This document shows positions 31,237-39,691 of a stretch of DNA of 64,000 bases, in pieces. Every line of letters starts with the position of its first letter. Position 1 is the first letter of the stretch. Origin of the DNA: Roseomonas populi (lineage in GTDB: Bacteria; Pseudomonadota; Alphaproteobacteria; Acetobacterales; Acetobacteraceae); the NCBI RefSeq assembly GCF_024594815.1, contig NZ_JANJOU010000010.1, positions 1 to 64,000 of the forward strand, in the 5' to 3' direction. A program made the position numbers and the translations under genes. The notes below the pieces were generated by a model. The model saw only the letters and a list, made by a program, of their open reading frames with translations. It did not search any database and was not told the origin of the DNA.

Positions 31237-33993
31237 ATGCCGATGAGCGGGTCTAAAGTAGGCGTTCCCCGTTCCGGACAACTGAGCCGCGGCCGCCTTG
31301 CGGAACTTGTCCTGGAGAGCACGGCCGACTTCGCGATCTTCACGACCGACCTCGACGGCATCATCACCAGCTGGAATGCGCCCGCCGAGCGCATCATGGG
31401 CTGGTCGGAGGCTGAGGCGGTCGGCCAGGACGCCTGCATGATCTTCACGCCCGAGGATCAGGCGAAGGGGGCCTGTGAGCAGGAGATGGAAACCGCCCGG
31501 AAGGATGGGCGGGCCGTGGACGAGCGTTGGCATCTCCGGAAGGACGGCACACACTTCTGGGGCTCCGGCTCCATGACCCGGCTTGAGGAAACCGAGACCG
31601 GCGAGCACCTCGGCTACGTCAAGATCATTCGGGATCGCACGGAGCAGGCGAGCGCCGAGGAACTGCTGCGCGAGACGAGCACGCGGCTCCATGGCTTCGC
31701 CGAGAACTCCGCCGACGTGCTCTGGATCATCGATGCCGGTGAGAGACGGCTGGAGTATCTCAGCCCGGCCTATGAGCGTGTATGGGGCGAGCCGCGTGAC
31801 AGGATCATGCGCGATCTCACCCATTGGGCGGAGACCGTTCACCCCGAGGACCGGCAGCGCGTCTTGAGCGCCATGCCGCGTCTACTCGGTGGTGAAGCCC
31901 AAGTGCTGGAGTATCGCATCCTGCGGCCGGACGGCGGCGTGCGCTGGATTCGCGACACCGGCTTTCCCATCCGAGGTCATGGCGATGCCATCGTCCGCGT
32001 TGCGGGCATTTCCCACGACGTGACCGTCGAAAGGGAGGCTGTGGAGGCCCTGCGCCACAGTGAGGAGCGGCTGCGGACCGCGCTCAGCATCAGGACGGTT
32101 GGCGTGCTGTTCTGGGGACCGGGATTCAGCCTGACGGAGGTGAACGACGCCTTCCTGCGGATGACCGGCTTCAGCCGCGAGGAGGTGATTGGCAAGACTT
32201 GGCAGGAGTTGACGCCGCCGGAGTTCCATCGGGCCTCACGGAAGGCCGTCCAGGAGTTGACCACTTTCGGCGAGGCGACTCCTTACGAGAAGCAGTATTA
32301 CCGCAAGGACGGCTCGCGCTGGTGGGGCCTGTTCGCGCCACGCCGGGTTAATGGCGAAGCCGTCGAGTTCGTTCTGGACGTCACCGATCGAAGGAGGACG
32401 GAGGAGGCGCTGCGCCAGAGCGAGGAACGCTACCGTCTCGCTGTCCGCGCCACCAACGACGCCATCTGGGACTGGGACCTGCGCCAAAACAGCATCGAGT
32501 GGAATGAGGCGCTCCATGAAGCCTATGGCTATCGGCCGGAGGATGTGGGCCCGTCCGGTGATTGGTGGATCGAGCAGATCCACCCGGATGACCGGGAGCG
32601 CGTCAGCGGATCCATCCATGTAATGATTGACGGCACCAGCAGCCGCTGGTCGGGCGAGTACCGCTTTCGGCGAGCTGACGGGTCCTATGCCGATGTGCTC
32701 GACCGCGGCTTCATGGTGCGCGGACCGGACGGCGAGCCTCTGCGGATCATCGGCGCCATGCTCGACGTCACCGAGCGCAGGCGGTCGGAAAGGGAGCTGC
32801 GGCAGCTCAACGAGCATCTCGAGATCGAGGTGTCCCGGCGCACCGAGGAACTGAGGCGGCATGAGGATGCGCTCCGACAGAGCCAGAAGCTCGAGGCCGT
32901 AGGGCAGTTGACCGGCGGCGTCGCGCACGACTTCAACAACCTCCTGACCATCATCGGCTCATCGGCTGAGCTTCTCCGCCGTCCGAACCTCTCGGAAGGG
33001 AGGCGCCAGCGCTATATCGAGGCGATCTCGGAGACGGCGGGCCGGGCGGCGAAGCTTACGCGTCAGCTCCTGGCATTCGCGCGGCGGCAGCCCCTCCAGC
33101 CGGAGGCCTTCGCAGTGGGCGAGCGGGTCCAAGCTGTCACGGACCTTGTTCGCCCACTGGTGGGAGCGCGTATCGCGATCAGGACGCTGATCGAGTGTGA
33201 GGGATGCGTCGTCGAGGCCGACCCGAACCAGTTCGAGACGGCCCTGGTCAACCTCGCGGTGAACGCCCGGGATGCCATGGAGGGCGAGGGCCGCCTGACC
33301 CTACGGACCTGGCTGGCGCATGAGTTGCCACCGACCCGAGGCCATGCAGGCACCCGAAGCGAATTCGTGGCGGTTTCCATGTCCGACACGGGAGCGGGAA
33401 TCAGGCCGGAGGTGCTGGGCAGCATCTTCGAGCCATTCTTCACGACCAAGGAAGTCGGCAAAGGCACCGGCCTAGGACTGTCCCAGGTCTATGGCTTCGC
33501 CAAGCAGTCGGGAGGCGAGATCCACGTCGAGAGCGAGGTCGGCCAGGGTACGATCTTCACCCTCTACCTGCCGAAAGCCGAGGCAAAGCCGCTCCTGGCG
33601 GCCAGGGCTTCGGGCGCTTCTGCCGAGGCTCATGAGCCGGAGGGCAGGTGCGTGCTGCTGGTCGAGGACAACACGCAGGTCGGCGACTTCGCCAAGCAGT
33701 TGCTGGAGGATCTCGGCTATACGGCGACCTGGGCACCGAACGCTCAGGCCGCGTTGGATTTCCTGGAACAAGACGCCAGCCGCTTCGACGTGGTGTTCTC
33801 GGACGTGGTCATGCCCGGGATGAACGGAGTGGAACTCGGCAAGGAGGTTCGTCGTCGCTGGCCAGACCTGCGGGTGGTCCTGACCAGCGGCTACAGTCAT
33901 GTGCTCGCGAACGGCGGCGCCCAGGGCTTCGAGTTGCTGCACAAGCCCTACTCAGCTGACGGTCTGTCCCGCGCCTTGCGCTCGGTCCGCTGA
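31237..33993 (+). CDS. Multi-PAS hybrid sensor histidine kinase
   Basis: 918-residue cytoplasmic kinase with no membrane segments. Four PAS domains occupy about 15-140, 150-265, 270-390 and 395-520; each ends in a PAC-type DRTEQ/DVTxxR-like segment (IIRDRTEQ, HDVTVERE, DVTDRRRTEEA, DVTERRRSEREL). Then come a helical linker, a HisKA domain with the phospho-accepting His in GGVAHDFNNLL, an ATPase domain (NLAVNARDAM, DTGAGI, GKGTGLGLSQVYGFAKQSGG), and a C-terminal receiver (LLVEDN, phospho-Asp in VVFSDVVMPGMNG, Lys in LLHKPYS). ATG at 31237 is chosen; an ATG at 31243 is also possible. No transcription-factor response regulator is adjacent, so its output partner is unknown. Confidence 0.9.
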   Translation: MPMSGSKVGVPRSGQLSRGRLAELVLESTADFAIFTTDLDGIITSWNAPAERIMGWSEAEAVGQDACMIFTPEDQAKGACEQEMETARKDGRAVDERWHLRKDGTHFWGSGSMTRLEETETGEHLGYVKIIRDRTEQASAEELLRETSTRLHGFAENSADVLWIIDAGERRLEYLSPAYERVWGEPRDRIMRDLTHWAETVHPEDRQRVLSAMPRLLGGEAQVLEYRILRPDGGVRWIRDTGFPIRGHGDAIVRVAGISHDVTVEREAVEALRHSEERLRTALSIRTVGVLFWGPGFSLTEVNDAFLRMTGFSREEVIGKTWQELTPPEFHRASRKAVQELTTFGEATPYEKQYYRKDGSRWWGLFAPRRVNGEAVEFVLDVTDRRRTEEALRQSEERYRLAVRATNDAIWDWDLRQNSIEWNEALHEAYGYRPEDVGPSGDWWIEQIHPDDRERVSGSIHVMIDGTSSRWSGEYRFRRADGSYADVLDRGFMVRGPDGEPLRIIGAMLDVTERRRSERELRQLNEHLEIEVSRRTEELRRHEDALRQSQKLEAVGQLTGGVAHDFNNLLTIIGSSAELLRRPNLSEGRRQRYIEAISETAGRAAKLTRQLLAFARRQPLQPEAFAVGERVQAVTDLVRPLVGARIAIRTLIECEGCVVEADPNQFETALVNLAVNARDAMEGEGRLTLRTWLAHELPPTRGHAGTRSEFVAVSMSDTGAGIRPEVLGSIFEPFFTTKEVGKGTGLGLSQVYGFAKQSGGEIHVESEVGQGTIFTLYLPKAEAKPLLAARASGASAEAHEPEGRCVLLVEDNTQVGDFAKQLLEDLGYTATWAPNAQAALDFLEQDASRFDVVFSDVVMPGMNGVELGKEVRRRWPDLRVVLTSGYSHVLANGGAQGFELLHKPYSADGLSRALRSVR

Positions 33994-34164
33994 AAATCCA
34001 GCGGACCGGGATGTCGGAGCCGCTGCCATCTCGCTGAACTGCGCTCCTTGAACTTCGCGCGGTCGGTCTGAAAGCCACCCACTCCGGCAGGTGCCTAGGC
34101 GGGAGTGCTAGCGCCGCAGCCACCCCGTCTCAGGCCATCTCAGCGTCGCCACGGGCGGTTGATC

Positions 34165-34187
34165 TTGGCCGAGAGCGGCACGGCCGC
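34165..34187. repeat. Left copy of a 23-bp direct repeat
   Basis: Matches 36220-36242 at 22 of 23 positions (G versus T at the ninth base). The two copies bracket the hydrolase/LysR pair. Sequence contains the core AGCGGCACGGCCGC. Confidence 0.6.
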
Positions 34188-34265
34188 CCTCTGGCCTATG
34201 CTGAAGAAAACCAGATGCGCTGGGAAGCGCGGCGGACCAGCCGCCCAGCGCTACCGCCCCTCTAT

Positions 34266-35186
34266 TCAGTCCCTCCCTCCCAGGAAGGCTCGGACGAGGG
34301 CAGTAGTCGCCTGCGGGTTCTCCTCCATGATCCAGTGCCCTGACGCGGGCACGATCGCCTCACGCACATCCGTCGCACCGGCACGCATGATCTCCGCCAT
34401 CGTCGCCCCGAAGGACTTCTCACCTCCCACGGCCAGCACCGGCATCCCCAGCCGGGCGCCGGTGGCGAGCCAGGCACGGTTGTCCAAGGCGTCCTGGTCG
34501 AAGGCGGCGAACTGGGCGAAGCCGGAGTGCATGGCGCCAGGCAGGGCGTAGAGCCCGGCGTAATGGGCCCGCGCCGCCTCGCCGAACCGGGCCGGGTCGG
34601 CGGAGAACTCGTTCCAGAAGCGGTCGAGGTAGATGCGCTCGCGCCCCGCGACCAGCCGCTCCATGTCCGGCCCGCCGAAGCCGAAGTGCCAGAGCAGCGG
34701 GTTCTTCAGGATCTCCTCCCATGGGCCGACACCCGGCACCGGGGCGTCGATCAGCACCAGGCGCCGGACCCGGTCCGGATGCTGCGCGGCGAACTGGAAG
34801 GCGACCATGTTGCCGATGTCGTGCGCCACGAGATCGATCCCGCCGATGCCGAGCGCCGCCAGCACCGCCGCGAGGTCGCCCGCCTGCGTCTTCTTGTCGA
34901 AGCCGCCGGGGGGCTTCGAGGACAGGCCCAGGCCGCGCAGGTCGGGCACGATCACCCGGTGGTCGCGGGCCAGGTCGGCCGCCAGCGGGGCCCACATGTC
35001 GCCGGTCTCGCCGTAGCCGTGCAGCAGCACGACAGGCGGGCCGGACCCGCCGACCCGGGTGTGGATGGTGACGGCCGGGGTCTGGATGTCCTGCATCCGG
35101 AACTCGGGCGGAAAGGGCTGTGGCTGCGCCAGCGCGGGCCAGACGGCGGCCAGGGCACCGAGGAAGCCGAGGAAGAGCTTGCGCAT
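34266..35186 (-). CDS. Exported alpha/beta hydrolase, epoxide-hydrolase/dehalogenase-like
   Basis: 306-residue alpha/beta hydrolase with a Sec signal (MRKLFLGFLGALAAVWPALA). The nucleophile elbow is VAHDIGN, with Asp rather than Ser, as in epoxide hydrolases and haloalkane or haloacetate dehalogenases. Other parts are VVLLHGYGETGDMW, PDLRGLGLSSKP and the His in VPASGHWIMEE. AGGAG lies nine bases before the ATG at 35186. It is divergent from a LysR gene, which probably regulates it. Whether the substrate is an epoxide or a halide cannot be told. Confidence 0.87.
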   Translation of the reverse strand: MRKLFLGFLGALAAVWPALAQPQPFPPEFRMQDIQTPAVTIHTRVGGSGPPVVLLHGYGETGDMWAPLAADLARDHRVIVPDLRGLGLSSKPPGGFDKKTQAGDLAAVLAALGIGGIDLVAHDIGNMVAFQFAAQHPDRVRRLVLIDAPVPGVGPWEEILKNPLLWHFGFGGPDMERLVAGRERIYLDRFWNEFSADPARFGEAARAHYAGLYALPGAMHSGFAQFAAFDQDALDNRAWLATGARLGMPVLAVGGEKSFGATMAEIMRAGATDVREAIVPASGHWIMEENPQATTALVRAFLGGRD

Positions 35187-35308
35187 GACGGTGGTCTCCT
35201 GACGCGGATCATGGCCCGGAGGCTCCCGGGTCGTGCCGAACGTAGCGGCCATGCACCGTTCCGATTAGGCTGCGGACCGGGAACTTGGCCGCCGGGAAAG
35301 CCGAACGC

Positions 35309-36205
35309 ATGAAGCTGGAAGGCCTCTCGACCTTTGTCGCTGTCGCGGAGGCCGGTTCCATCAGCGCCGGCGCCCGGCGCCTCGGACTGTCGAAATCGGT
35401 GGTCAGCGACCGGCTGGCGGAACTCGAACGAAGCCTCGGCGCGCCGCTCCTGCATCGCAGCACGCGCAAGCTGACCCTGACGGAGGACGGAACGAGCTTC
35501 CTCGAGAGTGCGGCACAGATCACGCGGGACGTCGAGGCAGCCGCCGTCATGGTCGCGGAGCGACGGGGAATGCTGCGTGGCCCCCTGCGCATCTCGGCCC
35601 CGGTGACCTTCGGCCGCATGCATCTCGGCCCCGCGCTCTACGGCTTCCTCGGGCGACATCCCGGAGTGGAACTCACGCTGGACCTTGATGACCGGCGGGT
35701 GGATGCCGCCGCGGATGGCTACGATGCGGTGGTTCGGCACGGTCCGATCGCAGACAGCCGCCTGACGGTCTGGCGCCTGGCCCCGAGCCGGCGGATCCTG
35801 GTGGCGTCGCCGGATTATCTCGAACGGCACGGCGTGCCCGCTTCCGTCCCCGCGCTGGAGAAGCACCGGGGCATCTTCTACACGAACCGCAGCCACCTGG
35901 ACTGGCGCTTCGTCGGCCCCGATGGACCGAGGATCGTGCGGGGCCGCCTTGCCCTGCGAGTGAACAACGGGGATGTCATGCGGGATGCCGCGCTGGCCGG
36001 GCTGGGCATCGCTCTCCTGCCGACCTTCATCGCGAACGCGGATGTCAAAGCCGGGACGCTCCGGGTCATCGACCTCGGCGCCGACACGGAGGCCGAGTTC
36101 ATCTACGTCGCCCACCCGGAAGGACGGCGCGCGTCCGCGAAGCTGCGCGCCATGGTGGACGAGATCAAAGCCGCTTTCGGCGACCCGCCATACTGGGACG
36201 GGTAG
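35309..36205 (+). CDS. LysR family transcriptional regulator
   Basis: 298-residue LysR protein: winged helix-turn-helix at about 1-60 (FVAVAEAGSISAGARRLGLS, KSVVSDRLAELERSLGAPLL), linker helix, and effector domain from about 90 with LRISAPVTFGRMHLGPAL and the closing AALAGLGIALLPTF. It belongs to the CrgA/DhlA-like subgroup that often has the opening MKLEGLSTFVAVAEAGS. It is divergent from the exported hydrolase over 122 bp, its likely target. Confidence 0.9.
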   Translation: MKLEGLSTFVAVAEAGSISAGARRLGLSKSVVSDRLAELERSLGAPLLHRSTRKLTLTEDGTSFLESAAQITRDVEAAAVMVAERRGMLRGPLRISAPVTFGRMHLGPALYGFLGRHPGVELTLDLDDRRVDAAADGYDAVVRHGPIADSRLTVWRLAPSRRILVASPDYLERHGVPASVPALEKHRGIFYTNRSHLDWRFVGPDGPRIVRGRLALRVNNGDVMRDAALAGLGIALLPTFIANADVKAGTLRVIDLGADTEAEFIYVAHPEGRRASAKLRAMVDEIKAAFGDPPYWDG

Positions 36206-36219
36206 GTGAACCACCGGAG

Positions 36220-36242
36220 TTGGCCGATAGCGGCACGGCCGC
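36220..36242. repeat. Right copy of a 23-bp direct repeat
   Basis: 22 of 23 identity to 34165-34187; it starts 15 bp after the LysR stop. Together the copies enclose about 2.05 kb. Confidence 0.6.
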
Positions 36243-36272
36243 TTCCGGGCAGATCATCCGGGATGGCAGCCA

Positions 36273-36722
36273 TCAGGCAACGAGCGGATCTGCGGCTCTG
36301 CTCTGCTCGCTCGAAAGACGCTCTTTGACCCAGTCCACGAAAGTCCGCACTCTCGCGTTCAGCCGCTTGGTCAGTGCATTGACGACGGAGATCGGCAGGG
36401 CCCCGTCTGTGCAATCCTCCAGGACGGGAAGCAGCGCGCCCGATTGCACCAGATGTCTCGCCACCGAGGCGTAGGTCTGGCTGACCCCGAGGCCGCCCAC
36501 CAGCATGCCAATCTGACCAGCGATCGCGCGCGACAGCCCGATGACGCTGCTCGCCTCCGCGAGCGCGATCTCGGACCTGACGGGCAGCGCCTGTTCCCCG
36601 AAACGGTGCAGTGAATGACGGACAGCTACGCCATCGATCTCGGGCGAGCCGACGTGATCATGAGCCCTCCCAAGATGGCCGAGGCACTTCAGGCCCTGGT
36701 CTGGTCGGGCTCGTAAGCCCAC
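36273..36722 (-). pseudogene. Remnant of a LysR-type regulator (C-terminal part only)
   Basis: A 149-codon minus-strand frame whose last 100 residues resemble the end of a LysR effector domain: IGLSRAIAGQIGMLVGGLGV, SQTYASVARHLVQSGALLPV, LEDCTDGALPIS, and the typical tail LNARVRTFVDWVKERL. The DNA-binding N-terminal half is absent and the first 35 codons do not look like LysR, so this is most likely a decayed gene. No intact N-terminal piece is seen upstream. Confidence 0.6.
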
Positions 36723-36925
36723 CCCGGCACCGTTCGGCCAGTTCGGACCCGGAATGCGAATTCGCCTGGCGGGCCATCCCCTTGGGACCGAACGATGCCG
36801 AATTCGGTAAGATTCCGTTACGAATTACCCCCTCCAGCGTTGGCCTACATCCACGAGGTGCGTCCTGGGTTGTTCGGCACAGGCCTCCCTGCCGTCTAGA
36901 TGGATGGCCAGGACGAGGATCTGAC

Positions 36926-38800
36926 ATGCCTGACCACCTGACCATCATGGGGCGACAGCAGGTCCTCGCCGATTTCGGGCAGCTCGCGCTGCGATCCCAG
37001 GACCTAGACATGCTCCTGCAGGAGGCCTGCCGCCTCGTTGGGAAGGCGCTGGGAACCGGGCGCTCCAAGATCCTGGAGATCGGGGATGAGGGGAGATCCC
37101 TGCTGGTCCGGGCGGGCGTTGGCTGGGATCCCGGCATCGTGGGGCATCTCTCCATGCGGATGAAGGAGCGCACGTCCGAGACCTTCGCCATCGAGGCTGG
37201 CGAGCCGGTGGTGACACAGGACATCAGAAGCGAGGATCGCTTCGTGTTTCCGCCCTTCATGCGGGACGCCGGGGTGGTTGCCTTCGTGAACGTGCCCATC
37301 ATCCGGCCAGGGGGGCGGGCCTACGGCCTGCTGGAGGTGGATGCGACCGAGCCGCGCGACTTCGGCGAGGACGACAGCGGGTTCCTCCGCACCTACACCA
37401 CCATCATCGGCCCCGTTATCGACCGGCTGCTCATGGCCCAGGAGCTGCGCTCGGCGGAGGAACGCTTTCGCCTGACCGTCGAGGCGGCCCTCGACTACGC
37501 CATCTTCGTCACGGACCCGGAGGACCGGATCACCGACTGGCTGCCCGGAGCTCAGGCCGTCTTTGGCTGGACGGCGAGTGAGGCGGTCGGCCAAGCCGCG
37601 GCCATCACCTTCACGCCAGAGGACCGGGAGACGCATCAGGACCGGAAGGAGATCGAGACGGCCGCCCGGGAGAATGTCGCGCCCGACATCCGCTGGCACG
37701 TCCGGAAGGACGGCGGGCGCGTGTTCATCGAGGGCTCCACCCGGGCCCTGCGCGGCCCTGACGGCACGCTGCGGGGGTTCCTCAAGATCGGCCAGGACGT
37801 GACCGACCGGCGTGCCGCCGAGGAGCGCCTCCGCGAGAGCGAGGAGCGGTTCCGGCAATTCGCCGAGGCATCCTCGGACCTGATCTGGATCCGGGACGCC
37901 GCTACCCTGCAGTTCGAGTATCTCAGCCCGGCTTTCGAGCCGATCTACGGGGAGGACCGGGAGGCCATCCTGAGCGGCGACACGCTTCAGCGCTGGGCCG
38001 ACCTCATTCATCCGGAGGACCGCGAGCGGGCGCTCTCCATGGTCCACCGCGTCAGGGACGGTGAGCGGGTCATGAACGCGTTCCGGATCGTGCGCCCGTC
38101 CGACGGGGAGACCCGCTGGATCGAGAACACGGACTTTCCGCTCATGGACGAGGCTGGCCGCGTCCAGCGGATTGCGGGGCTGGCCAAGGACGTCACCGAA
38201 GCCCGCCGGAGCGCCGCCCGCCTGGAGGTGCTGGTGGCCGAGTTGCAGCACCGCAGCCGCAACCTCCTGGGCGTGATCGCCTCGGTCGCCTCCAAGACCC
38301 TCGGCGAGGACGGGGCAGCCGCGAACTTCCAGGCCCGCCTCCAGGCCCTCAGCCGGGCGCAGGGCCTGCTCAGCGAGTTCGGCAGCGACACGGCCGAGGT
38401 CGGAGCGCTGGTGCGCGCCGAGTTGCAGGCCCATACGGAAGTCCGGGCGCCGAAGGTCGTGGTCTCCGGCCCCATGGTGCATCTCACGGTTCGTCAGGTT
38501 CAGAACTTCTCCCTGGCGGTGCACGAGCTGACCACCAACGCCGTCAAGTACGGGGCTCTGCGGAACGGCACCGGGCAGCTCTCCGTCAGCTGGACGGTGG
38601 ATCGGGATGGAAGGGGGCGACGCCGCCTGACGCTGGACTGGACCGAGAGCGGCGTCCAGGTGCCGCCGGGGGCGACGACACGGCGCGGCTACGGTCGCCA
38701 GCTGATCGAGAAGGCGCTGGCCTACGCGCTCGAGGCAAGGACCGAGTTCATCCTGGGGAACGACGGGGTTCGGTGCCGCATTCAGCTGCCGCTGGAGTAA
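36926..38800 (+). CDS. GAF-PAS-PAS HWE/HisKA_2-type sensor histidine kinase
   Basis: 624-residue soluble kinase. A GAF domain spans about 10-170, PAS domains about 180-300 and 305-425, and the kinase core about 430-620. The phosphoacceptor region is VAELQHRSRNLLGVIASVAS, the N-box HELTTNAVKYGAL, and the nucleotide region includes LDWTESGVQVPP and RRGYGRQLIEKAL, which are diagnostic of HWE kinases. The ATG at 36926 is preceded by GAGG. A stand-alone receiver follows 70 bp downstream and is the natural partner. No PhyR/sigma-EcfG genes are nearby. Confidence 0.9.
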   Translation: MPDHLTIMGRQQVLADFGQLALRSQDLDMLLQEACRLVGKALGTGRSKILEIGDEGRSLLVRAGVGWDPGIVGHLSMRMKERTSETFAIEAGEPVVTQDIRSEDRFVFPPFMRDAGVVAFVNVPIIRPGGRAYGLLEVDATEPRDFGEDDSGFLRTYTTIIGPVIDRLLMAQELRSAEERFRLTVEAALDYAIFVTDPEDRITDWLPGAQAVFGWTASEAVGQAAAITFTPEDRETHQDRKEIETAARENVAPDIRWHVRKDGGRVFIEGSTRALRGPDGTLRGFLKIGQDVTDRRAAEERLRESEERFRQFAEASSDLIWIRDAATLQFEYLSPAFEPIYGEDREAILSGDTLQRWADLIHPEDRERALSMVHRVRDGERVMNAFRIVRPSDGETRWIENTDFPLMDEAGRVQRIAGLAKDVTEARRSAARLEVLVAELQHRSRNLLGVIASVASKTLGEDGAAANFQARLQALSRAQGLLSEFGSDTAEVGALVRAELQAHTEVRAPKVVVSGPMVHLTVRQVQNFSLAVHELTTNAVKYGALRNGTGQLSVSWTVDRDGRGRRRLTLDWTESGVQVPPGATTRRGYGRQLIEKALAYALEARTEFILGNDGVRCRIQLPLE

Positions 38801-38870
38801 TCCAGGTTGTGGCTGGCGAGATGCGGTTGCCGCACTTAGCTGCCTCCCCTTGGGGCGGCAGAGCGATCCG

Positions 38871-39305
38871 ATGTCCAGCGTCACAGGGCCGTTGGCCGGC
38901 CGCCGCATCCTGCTCGTCGAGGATGAGTACCTCATCGCGGAGACCATGGAGGAATGGCTGGGCCGGGCAGGAGCCGACGTCATCGGCCCCGTGCCGAGCG
39001 TCGAACAGGCCCTAGCCCTGATCGAGATGGAGGCGGGCGCGCTGGATGGGGCCGTGCTGGATGTGAACCTGGGCCGCGGCAAGACGGCCTACCCCATTGC
39101 CGACAGGCTGATCGAGCTGGGTGTGCCCTATCTCTTCGCGACGGGGGACGTGCGGATCATCGACGACGCGGCGCACCGGGAGCGCCCGCGCCTGGAGAAG
39201 CCGATCAGCCAGGCGCAACTCCTCGGGGCAGTGCAGGCGCTCCTGGAAAAGCGATTGCGGTCCAGCCCGTCTGTTTGTCGGGCGGGTCCGGCCAGCCCCG
39301 GTTGA
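38871..39305 (+). CDS. Single-domain response regulator
   Basis: 144-residue CheY-like receiver without an output domain. The acidic pair is in ILLVEDEYLIAE, the phospho-Asp in GAVLDVNLGRG, the conserved Thr/Ser in LFATGD, and the Lys in RLEKPIS. The DVNL form is common in receivers paired with HWE kinases. It lies 70 bp after that kinase gene. The ATG at 38871 is used; the last 15 residues are divergent. Confidence 0.9.
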   Translation: MSSVTGPLAGRRILLVEDEYLIAETMEEWLGRAGADVIGPVPSVEQALALIEMEAGALDGAVLDVNLGRGKTAYPIADRLIELGVPYLFATGDVRIIDDAAHRERPRLEKPISQAQLLGAVQALLEKRLRSSPSVCRAGPASPG

Positions 39306-39391
39306 TGAGGCCTGCTACCACCTTGGCCTTCATCTCAAGTTCCTGCCGTAGCTCGATCCAGCAGGCTTGGCGACCAGGATTGCCAACTCGG

Positions 39392-39556
39392 CTAGCGGCC
39401 GAGTGTCGCACGGATGTTCTGTACAACGAACTTCAAGGCAGATGCTGAAGACGCCTCGATATGCTCGGGGGATGGCTCTCGGGTCTGAGTGAAGTCGCGC
39501 TTGGCCCGGTACGTCCGGACCGAGGTGTCGCGAACGGCTGCAGGGCGAGCAGGCAT
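39392..39556 (-). pseudogene. Remnant of the N-terminus of a LigD-type DNA ligase
   Basis: Fifty-four codons on the minus strand containing YRAKRDFTQTREPSP and SALKFVVQNIRATLGR before a stop. LigD and related 3'-phosphoesterase-domain proteins begin with YRxKRDFxxTPEP and soon reach RFVVQKHxATRLHYDF; here the match breaks right after VVQ and ends at TAG. No Ku or ligase core is nearby. I read it as a fossil fragment; a chance resemblance is possible. Confidence 0.5.
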
Positions 39557-39691
39557 GGCGGATCGGGAACGTGGCGCGAACTGCGGCAGTTCCAGTGCCG
39601 GCTTGCGGCAGGGTGCCGAGGAGCGTGGGGCAGGTCCTTCAACCATCAACGACACCCCGACGTTGATGATGAATCCGACGGAGCAATCGCG

